The notes under the pieces were generated by a model. That model was not told where the DNA came from. It was given only the letters and a program-made list of their open reading frames with translations, and did no database searches. Of a DNA stretch of 64,000 bases, positions 12,101 through 24,000 are shown piece by piece. The stretch is from positions 310,001-374,000 of the forward strand of contig CALSFV010000088.1 in the NCBI GenBank assembly GCA_943737045.1. Direction: 5' to 3'. The translations under genes were made by a program, and so were the position numbers. The number at the start of each line of letters is the position of its first letter. Position 1 is the stretch's first letter. Source of the DNA: Parapristionchus giblindavisi (Eukaryota > Nematoda > Chromadorea > Rhabditida > Diplogasteridae).

Positions 12101-13073
12101 TGTCTAATACAAATGCATCATGGCTGACGTGTACAATAATGATTTAGACGAATTCTTTGTCTTCTTCTCTTATATAAGAAGCGGTCTACGCAGCAGCAAA
12201 AAAATTCAACCTTTACGTCATTTTTTTACAAGGGGGGGGGACTACAAATTTTTGAAAAGCACTAATTCTACAAGGGGGGCACCCCTATGTCGGCGCCCAT
12301 GTAAGAGCAGCATCATTGTCGCATAGACTACCATCTTTCCTACCCATTTATCGCTCCCTTATTTTACTAACGTTTTAACGTTGGTTCATTTTTTCCCGAA
12401 AAACGGTTCATTTTACAGAGGGCCTTCACTTTTTTTTCAAAAAATTCACCTAAACGTCAGTTTTTAAAATTAAAATTTTAAGAGATAGACATTACGATCT
12501 CTTAATTGTATTACTCAACACTAAACATAGAACTTTAGCTGAATGAAGTAAATTCCTACATGGATCATACATGGGCGGGGTACCTGGACCTCGATTCTAC
12601 AGGGGGCATCCGAACGAAAAATGATTAATTTTACAGGGGGAATTCACTTTTTTTTCTAAAAATTTCACCTAAACTTCATTTTTTACAGGGGGCATTCCAC
12701 AAATTTCGAAAATCCCTAATTTTACAGGGGCACCCCCATGTCGGCGCCCATGTATGGGCGGGATACAAGGAGCTCGATTCTAAAGGGGGCATCCGAACGA
12801 AAAATGGTTCATTTTACAGGGGGTCTTCACTTTTTTTTCAAAAATTTCACCTAAACGTCAGTTTTTACAGGGTTCCACAAATTTTCGACAAGCCCTAATT
12901 TTATAAGGAGGGGGAGGGCATCCCCATGAAGTAAATTCATCTTAATTAAGAAAAAAGTTTAATATATGATAACATTTCTAACCGATCCAATAGACAGCAA
13001 CGGATGCGGCCCATAGATGTTTCTTCTCCCAGATGGCCTTACGAGCCCAGTATCCGACGGTGAAGGTTCCCAT
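9103..13073 (-). CDS. Small membrane protein resembling complex I subunit NDUFB1 (68 aa)
   Basis: Two exons on the minus strand, 12983-13073 and 9103-9218, join in phase to 68 aa. The ATG sits directly after an acceptor-like TTACAG, as in genes trans-spliced next to the start. The chain begins MGTFTVGYWARKAIWEKKH, then has one hydrophobic segment (about residues 20-33) and ends in LPKGADPWKY. The layout (His-Trp or His-Leu-Trp before a single membrane span, then a charged tail with Ser-Met/Arg-Met and a terminal TWK/PWKY) recalls NDUFB1 of mitochondrial complex I. That assignment is inference from a short alignment by eye. The single intron is 3.76 kb because a LINE and several MITEs sit in it. 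Confidence 0.6.
9937..10129 (+). mobile_element. MITE family F3 (CATAGGTGGGC ends) inside the LINE
   Basis: 193 bp with ends CATAGGTGGGC and GCCCACCTATG, flanked by the 8-bp duplication TCTAAGAC (9929-9936 and 10130-10137). An 8-bp duplication is the hallmark of hAT elements. Its interior is G/C-rich with repeated GCAAGGC and TGCGC words and no coding frame. Confidence 0.92.
10577..10769 (+). mobile_element. MITE family F1 (CATACATGGGCG ends) inside the LINE
   Basis: 193 bp with ends CATACATGGGCG and CGCCCATGTATG and the 8-bp duplication GTTTCACT (10569-10576 and 10770-10777). The interior has several TTTTACAGGGGGC repeats and is unlike family F3. Confidence 0.92.
12190..12930 (+). mobile_element. 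Cluster of F1 MITE copies, partly tandem
   Basis: 12190-12302 and 12405-12475 are partial copies. 12566-12756 is a complete copy that runs straight into a second one (about 12749-12925) sharing the terminal CATGTATGGGCG, so two elements overlap end to end. The rest of 11160-12190 holds decayed repeat sequence related to family F5 (GACCCACTATATAAGG-type words near 11770-11890) and no gene. Confidence 0.75.
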
Positions 13074-13266
13074 CTGTAATATTATGCAATATTAAAATAT
13101 ATTGGCGTTGTTATATTTATTTAAAGAATTGTATCCAAAGCAACGTAGCAGAAATCAATAATCTTATTAAAATTAACTTCAGTGCTTTGCACTGGTTAAG
13201 GGAAAGCAACGGTAGCGTCACCCCAGAGACTATGGTATTTTTAAACATAAAAACGCTACCGAGAGG

Positions 13267-13460
13267 CATAGGTCGAAAAATATGTTACAAAGCACCAAGC
13301 CTTTGAGCCAATATTTTACAAAAATCGAAAAACATGACCGGATTTTGAGCCATAATTTCACAAAAATCGAAAAACCTGACCGGATTTTGAACCAAATTTG
13401 CCAAAAATCGAAAAACCTGACTGGATTTTGAAAATCGATAACCTAGCTATTCGGCCTATG
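13267..13460 (+). mobile_element. MITE family F4 (CATAGGTCGAA ends)
   Basis: 194 bp, ends CATAGGTCGAA and CGGCCTATG, duplication CCGAGAGG (13259-13266 and 13461-13468). The interior is built of repeated GACCGGATTTTGA and CAAAAATCGAAAAAC words. It sits between the stop of the upstream minus-strand gene and the ATG of the NDUFB1-like gene. Confidence 0.9.
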
Positions 13461-13495
13461 CCGAGAGGAGTCAGAAATCTATTTGTAGACAAACC

Positions 13496-13599
13496 TTATT
13501 GCTTGTTGGCGGTTTGTCCGAGAAGTTCGGTGTTGAGGACGGACGTGCGACCGTTAGCCTTCCACTGACGGGTGTGATTCCAATCAATGAAGATTACAC
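13496..13599 (-). CDS. Last exon of an unidentified minus-strand gene
   Basis: After an acceptor (TTCCAG at 13600-13605 on the minus strand) an open frame gives VIFIDWNHTRQWKANG... and 33 residues in all, ending in TAA at 13496-13498. The other frames stop at once. I could not find its upstream exons before 14849, so it stays partial. The next gene on the same strand starts about 420 bp downstream, about 220 bp if the F4 MITE is ignored, and has an acceptor directly at its ATG, which suggests an operon. The tryptophan- and basic-rich tail is not recognised. Confidence 0.4.
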
Positions 13600-13978
13600 C
13601 TGGAATTATATATGTATTTATATTTCAACGCATTATATTTGACGGGATAAAGAAATAAATAAATAAATAAATAAATAATGATAAAGTATGAGCATGAAAG
13701 ATGAGCAAATGTGTGCGTTGTTATTATAAATGTGGCCATTGGTATATTTCTTTTTAAAATTATTATTTTTAATTAATGGAACGAGACGGAATGGCTATGA
13801 GATAGCGTAAAACAATGAGCTATGGAAGTGGAATGATATGATGAGTTCACACTAAACCTAATTTTAGTTTACGCAAGCGGAATTAGCTTTTAAATATGAG
13901 CTATATCATCCAAAAACATGCAAATATATGTATGTTGGCATCAAATGGTTCGAAAGATTTGCATGTAAATTAGTATAC

Positions 13979-14224
13979 CGATTAGGGATCCACGTACGTG
14001 CAGTGAATTTCGATTGAATAATAAACAATGAATTCGTATGGACGATTTCTTATTATTAGAATTTTAAAAGCCGTTCATTTTCACTGACAATGAAGTAGCG
14101 GCAGAACACAACCATCATAAATGCACGATTTTTAACGAAAATATGACAAACTCGTGCGGGACGACTTTTCGTGATTTAAATTACTCAAACCAGCCGTGCG
14201 CCTGCACGAATGCGGATCCCTAAT
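13979..14224. mobile_element. Foldback element with TTAGGGATCC ends
   Basis: Inverted ends (ATTAGGGATCCACGTACGTG and a matching GCACGAATGCGGATCCCTAAT) about 245 bp apart enclose AT-rich sequence. A target duplication is not clean (ACCGAT versus ACCAAT). It lies between the minus-strand exon at 13496 and the start of usp-39. The rest of 13600-14848 shows no gene I can support, although it must carry both promoters. Confidence 0.5.
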
Positions 14225-14848
14225 ACCAATTAATGAGCCGAACTACATTAATGACATTTCAATGGCGAGAATTCAGAGAAAGTACGACTACCTCCTGCAA
14301 CGATAGGCCAAGCGTAGAGAGGCAGTCGTTTGCGGAGGTGATACCAGACAGTGCGCTGCGGCGAAGCCACGGTGCACTAACGGAGATACTCCTTAACAAG
14401 AATAACGATAAAACAATACACGAAAATTTAGCGAAGAGTTGAAAACAAGCAATGAAACGGTGACCGGTGAATTTTCCTCAAACAAAATTTCCACCCTACG
14501 CTAAAAATCGTGTTAGGAGTCAGATTTGTACATAATTCATTAACTATTGAAACCAAACACAACCGAATAAAAATGATTAAATAAGAGAAGTTTATAAGTC
14601 ATAGTGATTCTAAATGCCATACGCAGCTGTTATAAACAAATTAGAAATTATTATGCGCACTTGTAAGATCCTTAAAAACGAAAAATTTAATTATGACACC
14701 GAAAGTTCGTAAATGCCAGACGTCTAATGTGCGCGGCAAAAATGGGCGTGGCCAATGCTTAAGTTTTGCCGCGTAACTTTGTCCTTTTTAAATTATCTTT
14801 TTCGATTTGGTTATGTATTGATTTGTTTTATCGTCATTTTATTTCTAG

Positions 14849-16979
14849 ATGACGTCAGACACAAAGGAATCATCAGCTCCAGTTGAGGAAAAGCTGGAAG
14901 ATGAAGAGGCCAGCAAGAGCAGGAAACGAGACAGAGAAGAATCGAGAGGTTTGTTTCTTTTCGAAATGCTTTTATGGTTTAACCCTTGATATATTTCGTT
15001 TGATTTTTTATTAATGAAACGGCAAATGTTATGTTAGTGCTCGCTTAAAGTGAAACACCAAGCTAATTTGAAGCTACGCTCTGGCCACATTCTCTCGCTT
15101 TCTTTTTTACGAAAGAGTGTTGCGAGAACGCACAGTATTCTGGCCCAAGCCATTTTTCTTCCAAAGCAAGACAAAGGAGAGACCATTGTATTCGAGAGAG
15201 TTTGTATGTTGAGCGGTCGTTCTTGCTTTGAAAGTCATGAGAACGCTGTGAACGGAGAGTATAATTAACTTGGGGTTTGCCTTTAAGATCAGAAGTCGCC
15301 CTCTCCTCCTGCGAAACACTCACGAAGAGAAGAAAAGGAAAAGGATAAGGATAGGAAGAAGGAGAGTGATAAAGATAGAAGATCTTCGAGTAAGAAGGAT
15401 AAGAAAGATGAGAAGGTACTGTTGTTCACGGTTTATGTCATCTGTGCTTTTTCAAAACTATGGATACTTAACACTATTTGCATGCAAAAATTAAGTAGAT
15501 GGTACATTTTACTCCACTGCTCATCAATCACAAACTGCTTATGCTCCATGCGCCGGCATGTTCGGCCGGTCAACATTGCGGCTTATGGAGCATAGGCGGT
15601 TTTGATTCGCAGTAGAGCATATTAGATATTTTACTTCAACCAATTTTTGATTGTTTAGCAAAATATATCATTATATCTTTTGAATGGCGAAAAAAAGTTC
15701 TATTGTCGACCTTAATCAGTTGCTATCTATATTTTATTAAATTATTATCGTATTCTTGTTGCAGGGTGAGAAGGAAAAGGACAAGAAGCGAAGTGAAAGG
15801 GACAAGGACCGCAAAAGAGACGACAAAGATCGTGATAGGAAGAGAAGAAGTAGGAGTCGTTCTGGTGAACGATCGAAGAGGAAGGAACGAAGAGATAGAG
15901 GTTGGTCTTTGGTCTTTGGTTTGGTCGCATAGTTCGAAAGTACGTTACAAACTACAAAGCGTGTCCGCATTTTGTGATTTAAGAAGAAAACCCGAATGCA
16001 TTTTGAAAATTTGTAGCATAGCTATTCGACCTAAGGTTTATTGTTGAACCAGACGTGGCCTATGGATATCCCATGGGATAGACCCACCCGCAAAAATTGG
16101 CCTTTCATGGTTACCCACCCGCAAAATTGGACCATAAATTGACGATTTTCTTAAAATTTTCAGGATTTTGGTGTTTTTATTTCAAAATCGGGCTACCCAC
16201 ACGCGTTTTTGACCCAAAATTTAGGTACCCACACGCATTTGAAGGGCCTGGGATATTGATAGACCATCACTGTGTTGGACTATATGATAGGTGCAACTGT
16301 TAAAGCTCTGCAGGCAGGAGTCCTGTAACAGGACTATTTAGTACCTAGATTACGATTTTCGAGCACCCTGTAAATGGCGTGTAACGGAGAGAGTATGTTC
16401 CAAGTGTGTCCTCATACTCTTCGAAATGATTAGATGTTTACTTCGTTTTAGAAGATAAGAATGGCGAGGTAGAAGAAGGTGAAGTGAAGGAGGAAGAAGC
16501 TCCTCCCCCACCACCACGACCACTCACTGAGAGAGAACTGCAACGATTGAAGTTCATTGAGGAGCTCAAGGTTTTCCACCTTTACTGTTACGATTTTACT
16601 TTGATATTTTGTGATATACCGTGTGAGAAGACTTGTTCTGTACTTTATGACATTACAAATAGTTCTTTCCGCCGTGTCATCATAATTTAATATAATAGTT
16701 TTACTCACCATAAATAGGCAAACGTGTGATAAACAATAAATGAATGAATGTAGACGTGAGAAATCAATGATGCAAAATAATGCTACAGCTACAGTAATCT
16801 GCCACACCTAATGATAGTGTCCCTACCGTAATCCTACCGTATTCTCAGGAACAAGAAGCAGCGGAGGAAGCGAATGGTGAAGGAGACGATCCGGTGTGGT
16901 GTTCGAAGAAGGCACAGGAAGAACAACCGAGTAGGGATTGTCCGTATCTCGATACTATTGACAGGTAGATGTTGTGTTT

Positions 16980-17046
<67 letters not shown>

Positions 17047-20000
17047 ACTCATTCAAGAAGATAAGAATGACTAGGTTATTTTTTTCAATTTATTTTTTAC
17101 AGCATACCTTAAGCTGATTTTACTCAACGCATTGGCAAGCAGTACTCATAAAATGTAGGCGAGAGAGCGTGTTCAGATCGGAGAGTTTCAAATTAGCTTG
17201 CGGTGTCATTAAAAGCGAAAGCATTCTCCCCTTTGAACTGGGCATATTCTGGTTTCAAGAACTGGAGATGTAGTTGTTAATTATGTGGTTCCGAGTATTC
17301 TTCAGGTGAAAGTGTTTATCCACAATTATTGAATCGATTTTATTGTAGTATTGATAGATATTGATTTATATTGAATGATATTCATTGATATTGACTGATA
17401 TTGATTAATATTGATTGATATTTCAGAACAGTGTTGGACTTTGACTTCGAGAAGCTCTGCTCAGTGTCCCTCTCACATCTGAATGTGTACGCTTGCATGG
17501 TGTGCGGCAAGTATTTCCAGGTTCCTTATTCATTTTAAAGTATTATTATTAATGTTATTATTTTAAAATTATTTATCGTTATAATGATGATATTTATCAT
17601 TATCGTTATAATCATTATCTGCGCGATTGCATTTCGATTAATTAGTCACTCCATGGTACCACGTGGATTGACGTTTCGAATCGGATACTTGCAAGGGAAT
17701 GACCAGAAGTTCATGATATGTTCTCCTTATGTAGTCGTTCACAAAATATATTCTCAAAGAGCGCCCTCACAGGATTCTTTTATATAGTGGGTCGGTTTAG
17801 AAAAGTCGTTTTTTTTCTCGCTTAAATTGTAATCTTTCGCTTAAGAATGAATATAGTGGGTCGATCCTAAAATTATGAGGGCATGAAAATGCACATGCTA
17901 TCCCGTAGTTTTGTACAAGGAGAAAATTATTATGGAAGTGCTGAATCCCTTCCTAAGTCGGAAAAAAATACAAAAAAATGGTATTTTTTTTAAATTGGAA
18001 ATTACGGTTCAACAAAATGATATTTAAAATTGATGATTTAAAAAAATCGTGATCGCTTTATATGTAATTAAATTAAATATATTTAGGGTCGAGGTACGAA
18101 CACTCACGCGTACACTCACTCACTAGACACGAATCATCACGTATTCTTGAATCTTCAGGTTATCGATTATTTATTTATTCAATTTAGAACTAGAATATGT
18201 AATGTAATTTAGCCGAATGTATGCGATTTTGTGCGTATGAGAGATGGTAAACTTGGCATCGGTTGGTATCGCATCCAAAGGCACACCCGAGCTCATACGT
18301 GGGCGGGCATTGCCGCTGGAAATGAAAATCGGGGGGGGGGGGGGTCGAAGGGGTTTCGGGAACAAAAATCGGGGGGTCGGATGCAAAAAATTGAGCATTT
18401 AAACACAAACGAGAAAAAATGAGAACCAGAAATGTACAAGCGATGATACGGCTAACAATTTTTATTTACAGTAAGATTTCAAATTTCGAGGGTAGGTTAG
18501 TTCGGTCAGCTTTGTAACCAGTAATTTTAATTTTCTCTTTTTAAATGATTTTAAACCACTAAACGACTAAATCATACCAATATATATGAGACATTAATCC
18601 AAGTCGTCACAAGCAATCGATCCTCGTTGGTAGTTTGAGCAAAAAAGGTTTCAAGTGTTCTCTATAGAGGTAACTATAGTTAAGTGCAGGTAAGAATTTT
18701 TTCTAAGTCCTTATATAGAGAGGAAGAGTATTTAAACTTAGAGTCATGAGCTGTTACTGCACGCGCATCGGCTAGATGACATAAGAAAATGATAAACCAA
18801 AAATGAACTCATTTCATAAAGAACTTTAGGCTCCGGGGGGTATTGCCGCTGGGCTGCCGCTCAGCGGCAGTCCAGCGGCAATACCCCCCGGAGCAAATAC
18901 TACTGAACCAAATGAGTTCATTTTTGGTTTATCATTTTCTTATATCGTCTTGAGGCTGCGCGCACAGTAACAGTTTATGACTCTAAGCTTAAATACTCCT
19001 CCTGTCTATATAAGGACTTAGAAAAAAAAGTTTTTTAAGACCAATTTTTCTGGACGAATCAGAACATTTGGAACCTAACTATGATGGTAAAAAAAGGTGT
19101 TAAAAATATTTCATATCGTGAGATAATTGTGGGATGATATTTCTTATATGATCTTTGATTCTTGCCCTCAGTATGTCTTTCTGTCGTACATCAAATGAAA
19201 TAATTTGTTCTGTCATTCATTTATTATTCATTTAAAGACATTTATCAAGAATAATAATTCAATAAGAATATCAATTCTATCAATCAAGCGTGATCTGTGT
19301 TATTCCGATGCAAAATCAATGAAAGTTTGTGAGTGGGCTGTTAAAATTAGGATGAAAAACACACCTCCGGGTGGCTGAAATCCTCGATTTCTAGTAGACT
19401 GTCGTGTTCCATGCAACACGAGTTGATGACAAAAATGTTTCGATTATTGGCGAAAATGTCGAAAGATACTTACTCAGCTTATCTGTTTTCGAGAATTCCG
19501 TGAAGGGTTTAGCTATTCCTCCCGATAGCTTCACTTTCTCTTTATCTTTCTCTCTCTATCTCGTTTCGTCCTCTTTCTGCTGTAGCAAGCTCTCATTTCT
19601 CGATTCATTGTGTGCAACTACTAATGTTTATTCAATCAATAAAAAGCTCTTTATTCTTACAATTAAAAAATTCAATGGTCATTCAATTATTCATTATCTT
19701 TATTCAATCAATTCAGTTACGCTTCAAGAGAAAATACAAATTTCCATCTTTATTTATAACGTTATATGGCTTCATTTTACTGTAGGAGAGGACGAAACAC
19801 GGTAGAACTCGTCTTGCACGGCCATCCGGTGGGTCCTGAAAATATGTCATTTTGAGTATTTTTTTCGAAAATCGGGGGGGGGGGGGGGTATTGCCGCTAG
19901 CGGCAGTGGTGCCCACGTATGCCCGAGCTAATTTGAATCTTTGCTCTGACAATGCTCTCTCGTTTTCTTTGTCTACGAGAGAGTGTTGCCAGAGCGTAGA

Positions 20001-21001
20001 GCAAAATTATCTCATGATGGGCGTTTAAACTAGTAATGATATTTGTGCTGATTGCCGTTTGACTTCGTATGAAAAAAAAAATTATAACTACTTACATTTA
20101 GTGATAAAACGAACAACGTACAGGGACGATAATACATTTGTTTTAATATTTAATATTATTTTAGTATATTTATCTTCTCTAAACGCACCAAAAACGAGAA
20201 GATAGATCATAGTATATGTACTGATTGAAAACAGTAAAGAAGAGACATACTGCAAATTACTTAATCACAGTTTTTAGAGTATTAGTAGTATTGTTTTGAT
20301 TATTAATTTAAAAGTTTTGCAATAAGGTAATATTGTTTCTTGCAGACACTCAAGTTCTTCTGCCTGCCGGACAACTATGAGGTTGCAGATCCCTCACTCG
20401 AGGATATTACGGTAAGTTGGCGAATTATCGATTGATTAGGAGCAATTATCGATTGATTAGGAGCAATTGTCGATTGATTTTTCCAAAATGAGTTCAATTA
20501 TCGATGACCTATGATTCAGTACGTGCTCAAGCCGCACTTTACCGATCAGATGATCAAATCGCTCAATGGATGGTCCAGACTGCTAAGGTTACAATATATT
20601 TATTATTCATAGGTGGGCGAGTGAAAACGAATTCTTTTTGCACACAGCCTTGCCTTCCGTTGCGGGGCCTTGCGCATGGCTTTGCCTCGCAAAAATGGCA
20701 AAATTTCCAGTCAAATCTGCTAGGAAATGGTCATGCGCATAGCCTTGCCTTACAATTCCCCGGTTTGCGCACAGCCTTTCCCCCAGCGTGCCCACCTATG
20801 TTATTATTATTTCCCTAATATATATCATGCGATTGTTGTCCAAGATTCATACATTGCCCTCGTAATGCGAGGATCGGCCCACTATATAAAAACAATGCCA
20901 AGATTCACTCTAATAAGGTCTAATTGAGTAGAAAAAATCTTGTGAAAAAAACTTATCTCTTGTTACTGAAAATTGGGTCAAATGTCATGTAGATTAATCG
21001 C

Positions 21002-21082
<81 letters not shown>

Positions 21083-24000
21083 TTATTGTTTAAAAAAATA
21101 TTTTTTTGAATATTACAGAGCGTACGATGACAAGACGTACTATCCGGGCGTCGTCGGCGTCAATAACATCAAGGCAAATGATTATGAGAATGTTATTCTA
21201 CTCGTGAGTTGATTTATTTATTTATTTATTTATTTACTGTATCACGTATCATTGTATCATGCATGTTCAAAGCCTCATAATGCGAGGATTTGTCCACCAT
21301 ATATGGCTTATTAGCATTCACTTGATGACGATTTTTAAGCGAAAAATAACGAATTTTCTAAATCGACTCGTATAAAAATAACGATAAGGATACAGATAAT
21401 GTGTGGATTTACAATCACGAAACACAGAATCAACAGGGGGGATACCCCTGTTGATTCTGTGTTTCGTGGAGGTTAGATAGAAGGAGCGATTAGTGCTTTG
21501 TTCGATATGATATCTGCCGGTATCTCAAATGGTATTTGTGTATTTCAAAGACACTGAAAGTCAAGTTGCTTGTTTTTTCTTCAATTTCACCATTGGCATT
21601 CATTCTCATATTATAGGCACTCTCGCACGTGCCTCCACTCCGTGATTACTTTCTCAAGGAGAGCAACTACACGAACATAAAACGACCACCCGGTGACAAG
21701 CTTCAGGAGCTCACCAGGAGGTATTGTGTTGCTAGAGTACATGATACATACATTGTATTGACATTGATAATGATTGCTTCATTATGCGGTTAGCTAAGGC
21801 CGCCTTAAAGGGAGACTGCCATTCAAAAAATTCTCTTCAATACCATTTAATTTTATGCTAACTAAACAATGTAAAGTTAAAAATATTTTTTTTTGAAACG
21901 TTTAGATGTTTTTTTGAAACAAAGGATACAATAAATCGTTCCGATATGCATATATCATGTACGGCCGAAGCCGATAAAACTAGGAAGTTTATAGATCACG
22001 CACTTCAGATCACTGTATAATTCGTTCAGAATTTTTTATAATTTTTTTTCACTTATGTTTATGATGTCGAAGGCATCAGATAAGTTATATGACCTCAACT
22101 TGACTTGCTTGGCAGACTCCCTTAAAGGCACGCTTATTTGAAACTGTCTGCCCCGCAACGCTCTCTCGTAGACTAAGAGAACGACAGAATTGTAAGAGCG
22201 GAGAGTTCTATATTAGGGCGGGTGTGCTTTTAAACATACATTTTCGAGCACCCACATTGTGAGTGAGCACTTTTGTTGATGCGGTCAGTTTTGAAACTCG
22301 AGACCCATCTAGGAATATGCGGGAGATTGAGATTAGTAAGAATCACCTAAGATCGGGTCAGTTTCGAGTACTTGAGGTGTAGATCGGGTCAGATTTGTTC
22401 AAATTCGGGTCAGTTTATAATTCGCAAAAAACAACAGATTGTGGGTGGGACGAAAATGTATGCTTTTAAATATGGACTTTTTTTTAGTTTATAAAGCAAA
22501 CTTATCGATAAGTGCCTAGAACGATATTACACCATTTCCGATAAAAAGTAATGCTATTTCGTGACATTGTACAGATTCGGCGAGTTGATTCGCAAACTGT
22601 GGAATCCTCGAGCGTTCAAGGCCCACGTGTCGCCTCATGAGATGCTCCAAGCAATTGTACTCTGTTCGGAGAAGAAATTCCAGTTCACTAAACAAGGTAC
22701 GGATATCCTCATCTGATTTTGAGCACTCTCGAAGCCATACGTCGAATAGCTAGGTTATCTGTTTTCAAAATCCGGTCAGGTTTTTCGATTTCTGGCAAAT
22801 TTGGCTCAAAATTCGGTCAGGTTTTTCAGTTTTTGTGATATTTTGGCTCAAAATCCGGTCAGGCTCGGTATTTTGTAACATACTTTTCGACCTATGCTCG
22901 AAGTATACATTGCCATAGCCTCGCAATGCGGGGATTGACCCACTATGTAAGGCCCATTTTAGGCCACTTGATGCGAAGGGAAGCTAAAAATGACGATTTT
23001 TAAGCGAAAATAGCGAATTTTGTCAATCAACTCACCCTATTTCGAGAATTGACCCTCTACATGTAAAAGTAAACTGCAAGGGTACCGAAAATGTATGCTC
23101 TCGAAGTAGGTTTGACTGAGATTCGGCCATGGTTTTGACGAATTACGGAGTGTAAAATACTTACTGTTAATTAATTAATTAATTAATTAATTAATTACTG
23201 TTGTGAGAATGCAATGAATTGACTAGGTGAGTTTATGTTTCTCAGGGTACCTAAATCCATTCTGTGTAGTTCTATCAATTGCTGAGTGTTCTGTAATTGG
23301 TTGCTACAACAACAAAAAGCAACAAATTGCCGCGTGTAAAAAGGTGTAAAAATTTGTTTTGGGCTTACAAGTTTTTCTTTGTTCCATTTTGTTCCGTGAT
23401 GACGTTTGTATATATCATACATGGGAGGGGTACCTGGAGCTCGATTCTACAGGGGGGCATTCGAACGAAAAATGGTTAATTTTACAGGGGGCCTTCACTT
23501 TTTTCTTCAAAAATTTCTCATACACATCTTTTTTTACAGAGGGCATTCCACAAATTTTGGAAAATCCTTAATTTTACAGGGGGCACCCCCATGTTGGCGC
23601 CCATGTATGGTATATATATTTTCAATTTAGCATTTGGTGCGGAAAAGTAGGGAAGGGTAGATAAAAACGAAGCTACAACACATTCTTGAATAATTAAAGT
23701 AACATTTATACTATTATTATTGCTGTTATTATTGTTATTATTATTAAAATGACGATTGTAGGAGACGCAGCCGAGTTTATGAACTTTCTCATGAACACCC
23801 TTCATCAGGCGCTCAATGGAACTGCGAAGACGAACTCGTCGATCATTTACAAGTATTATTTTATTTATTTATTATTATTATTTATTTATTATTTTAAGTT
23901 TTCTATTTTTATCTAAAAAGCATTTATATAGGAATAATCTTTATATTATGCTCGATAGAAGTGGTATCATTGGTTGTCTTTGCTTGATTGATATTGTTTG

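Noticed and set aside
14233..14442. Plus-strand 69-residue frame upstream of usp-39
   Set aside because: No acceptor, donor or family feature, and it overlaps palindromic GCAGCGCACTG-type sequence.
20973..21212. Frame with a long Ile/Tyr run
   Set aside because: It is the (AT)n repeat fused by chance to usp-39 exon 10.
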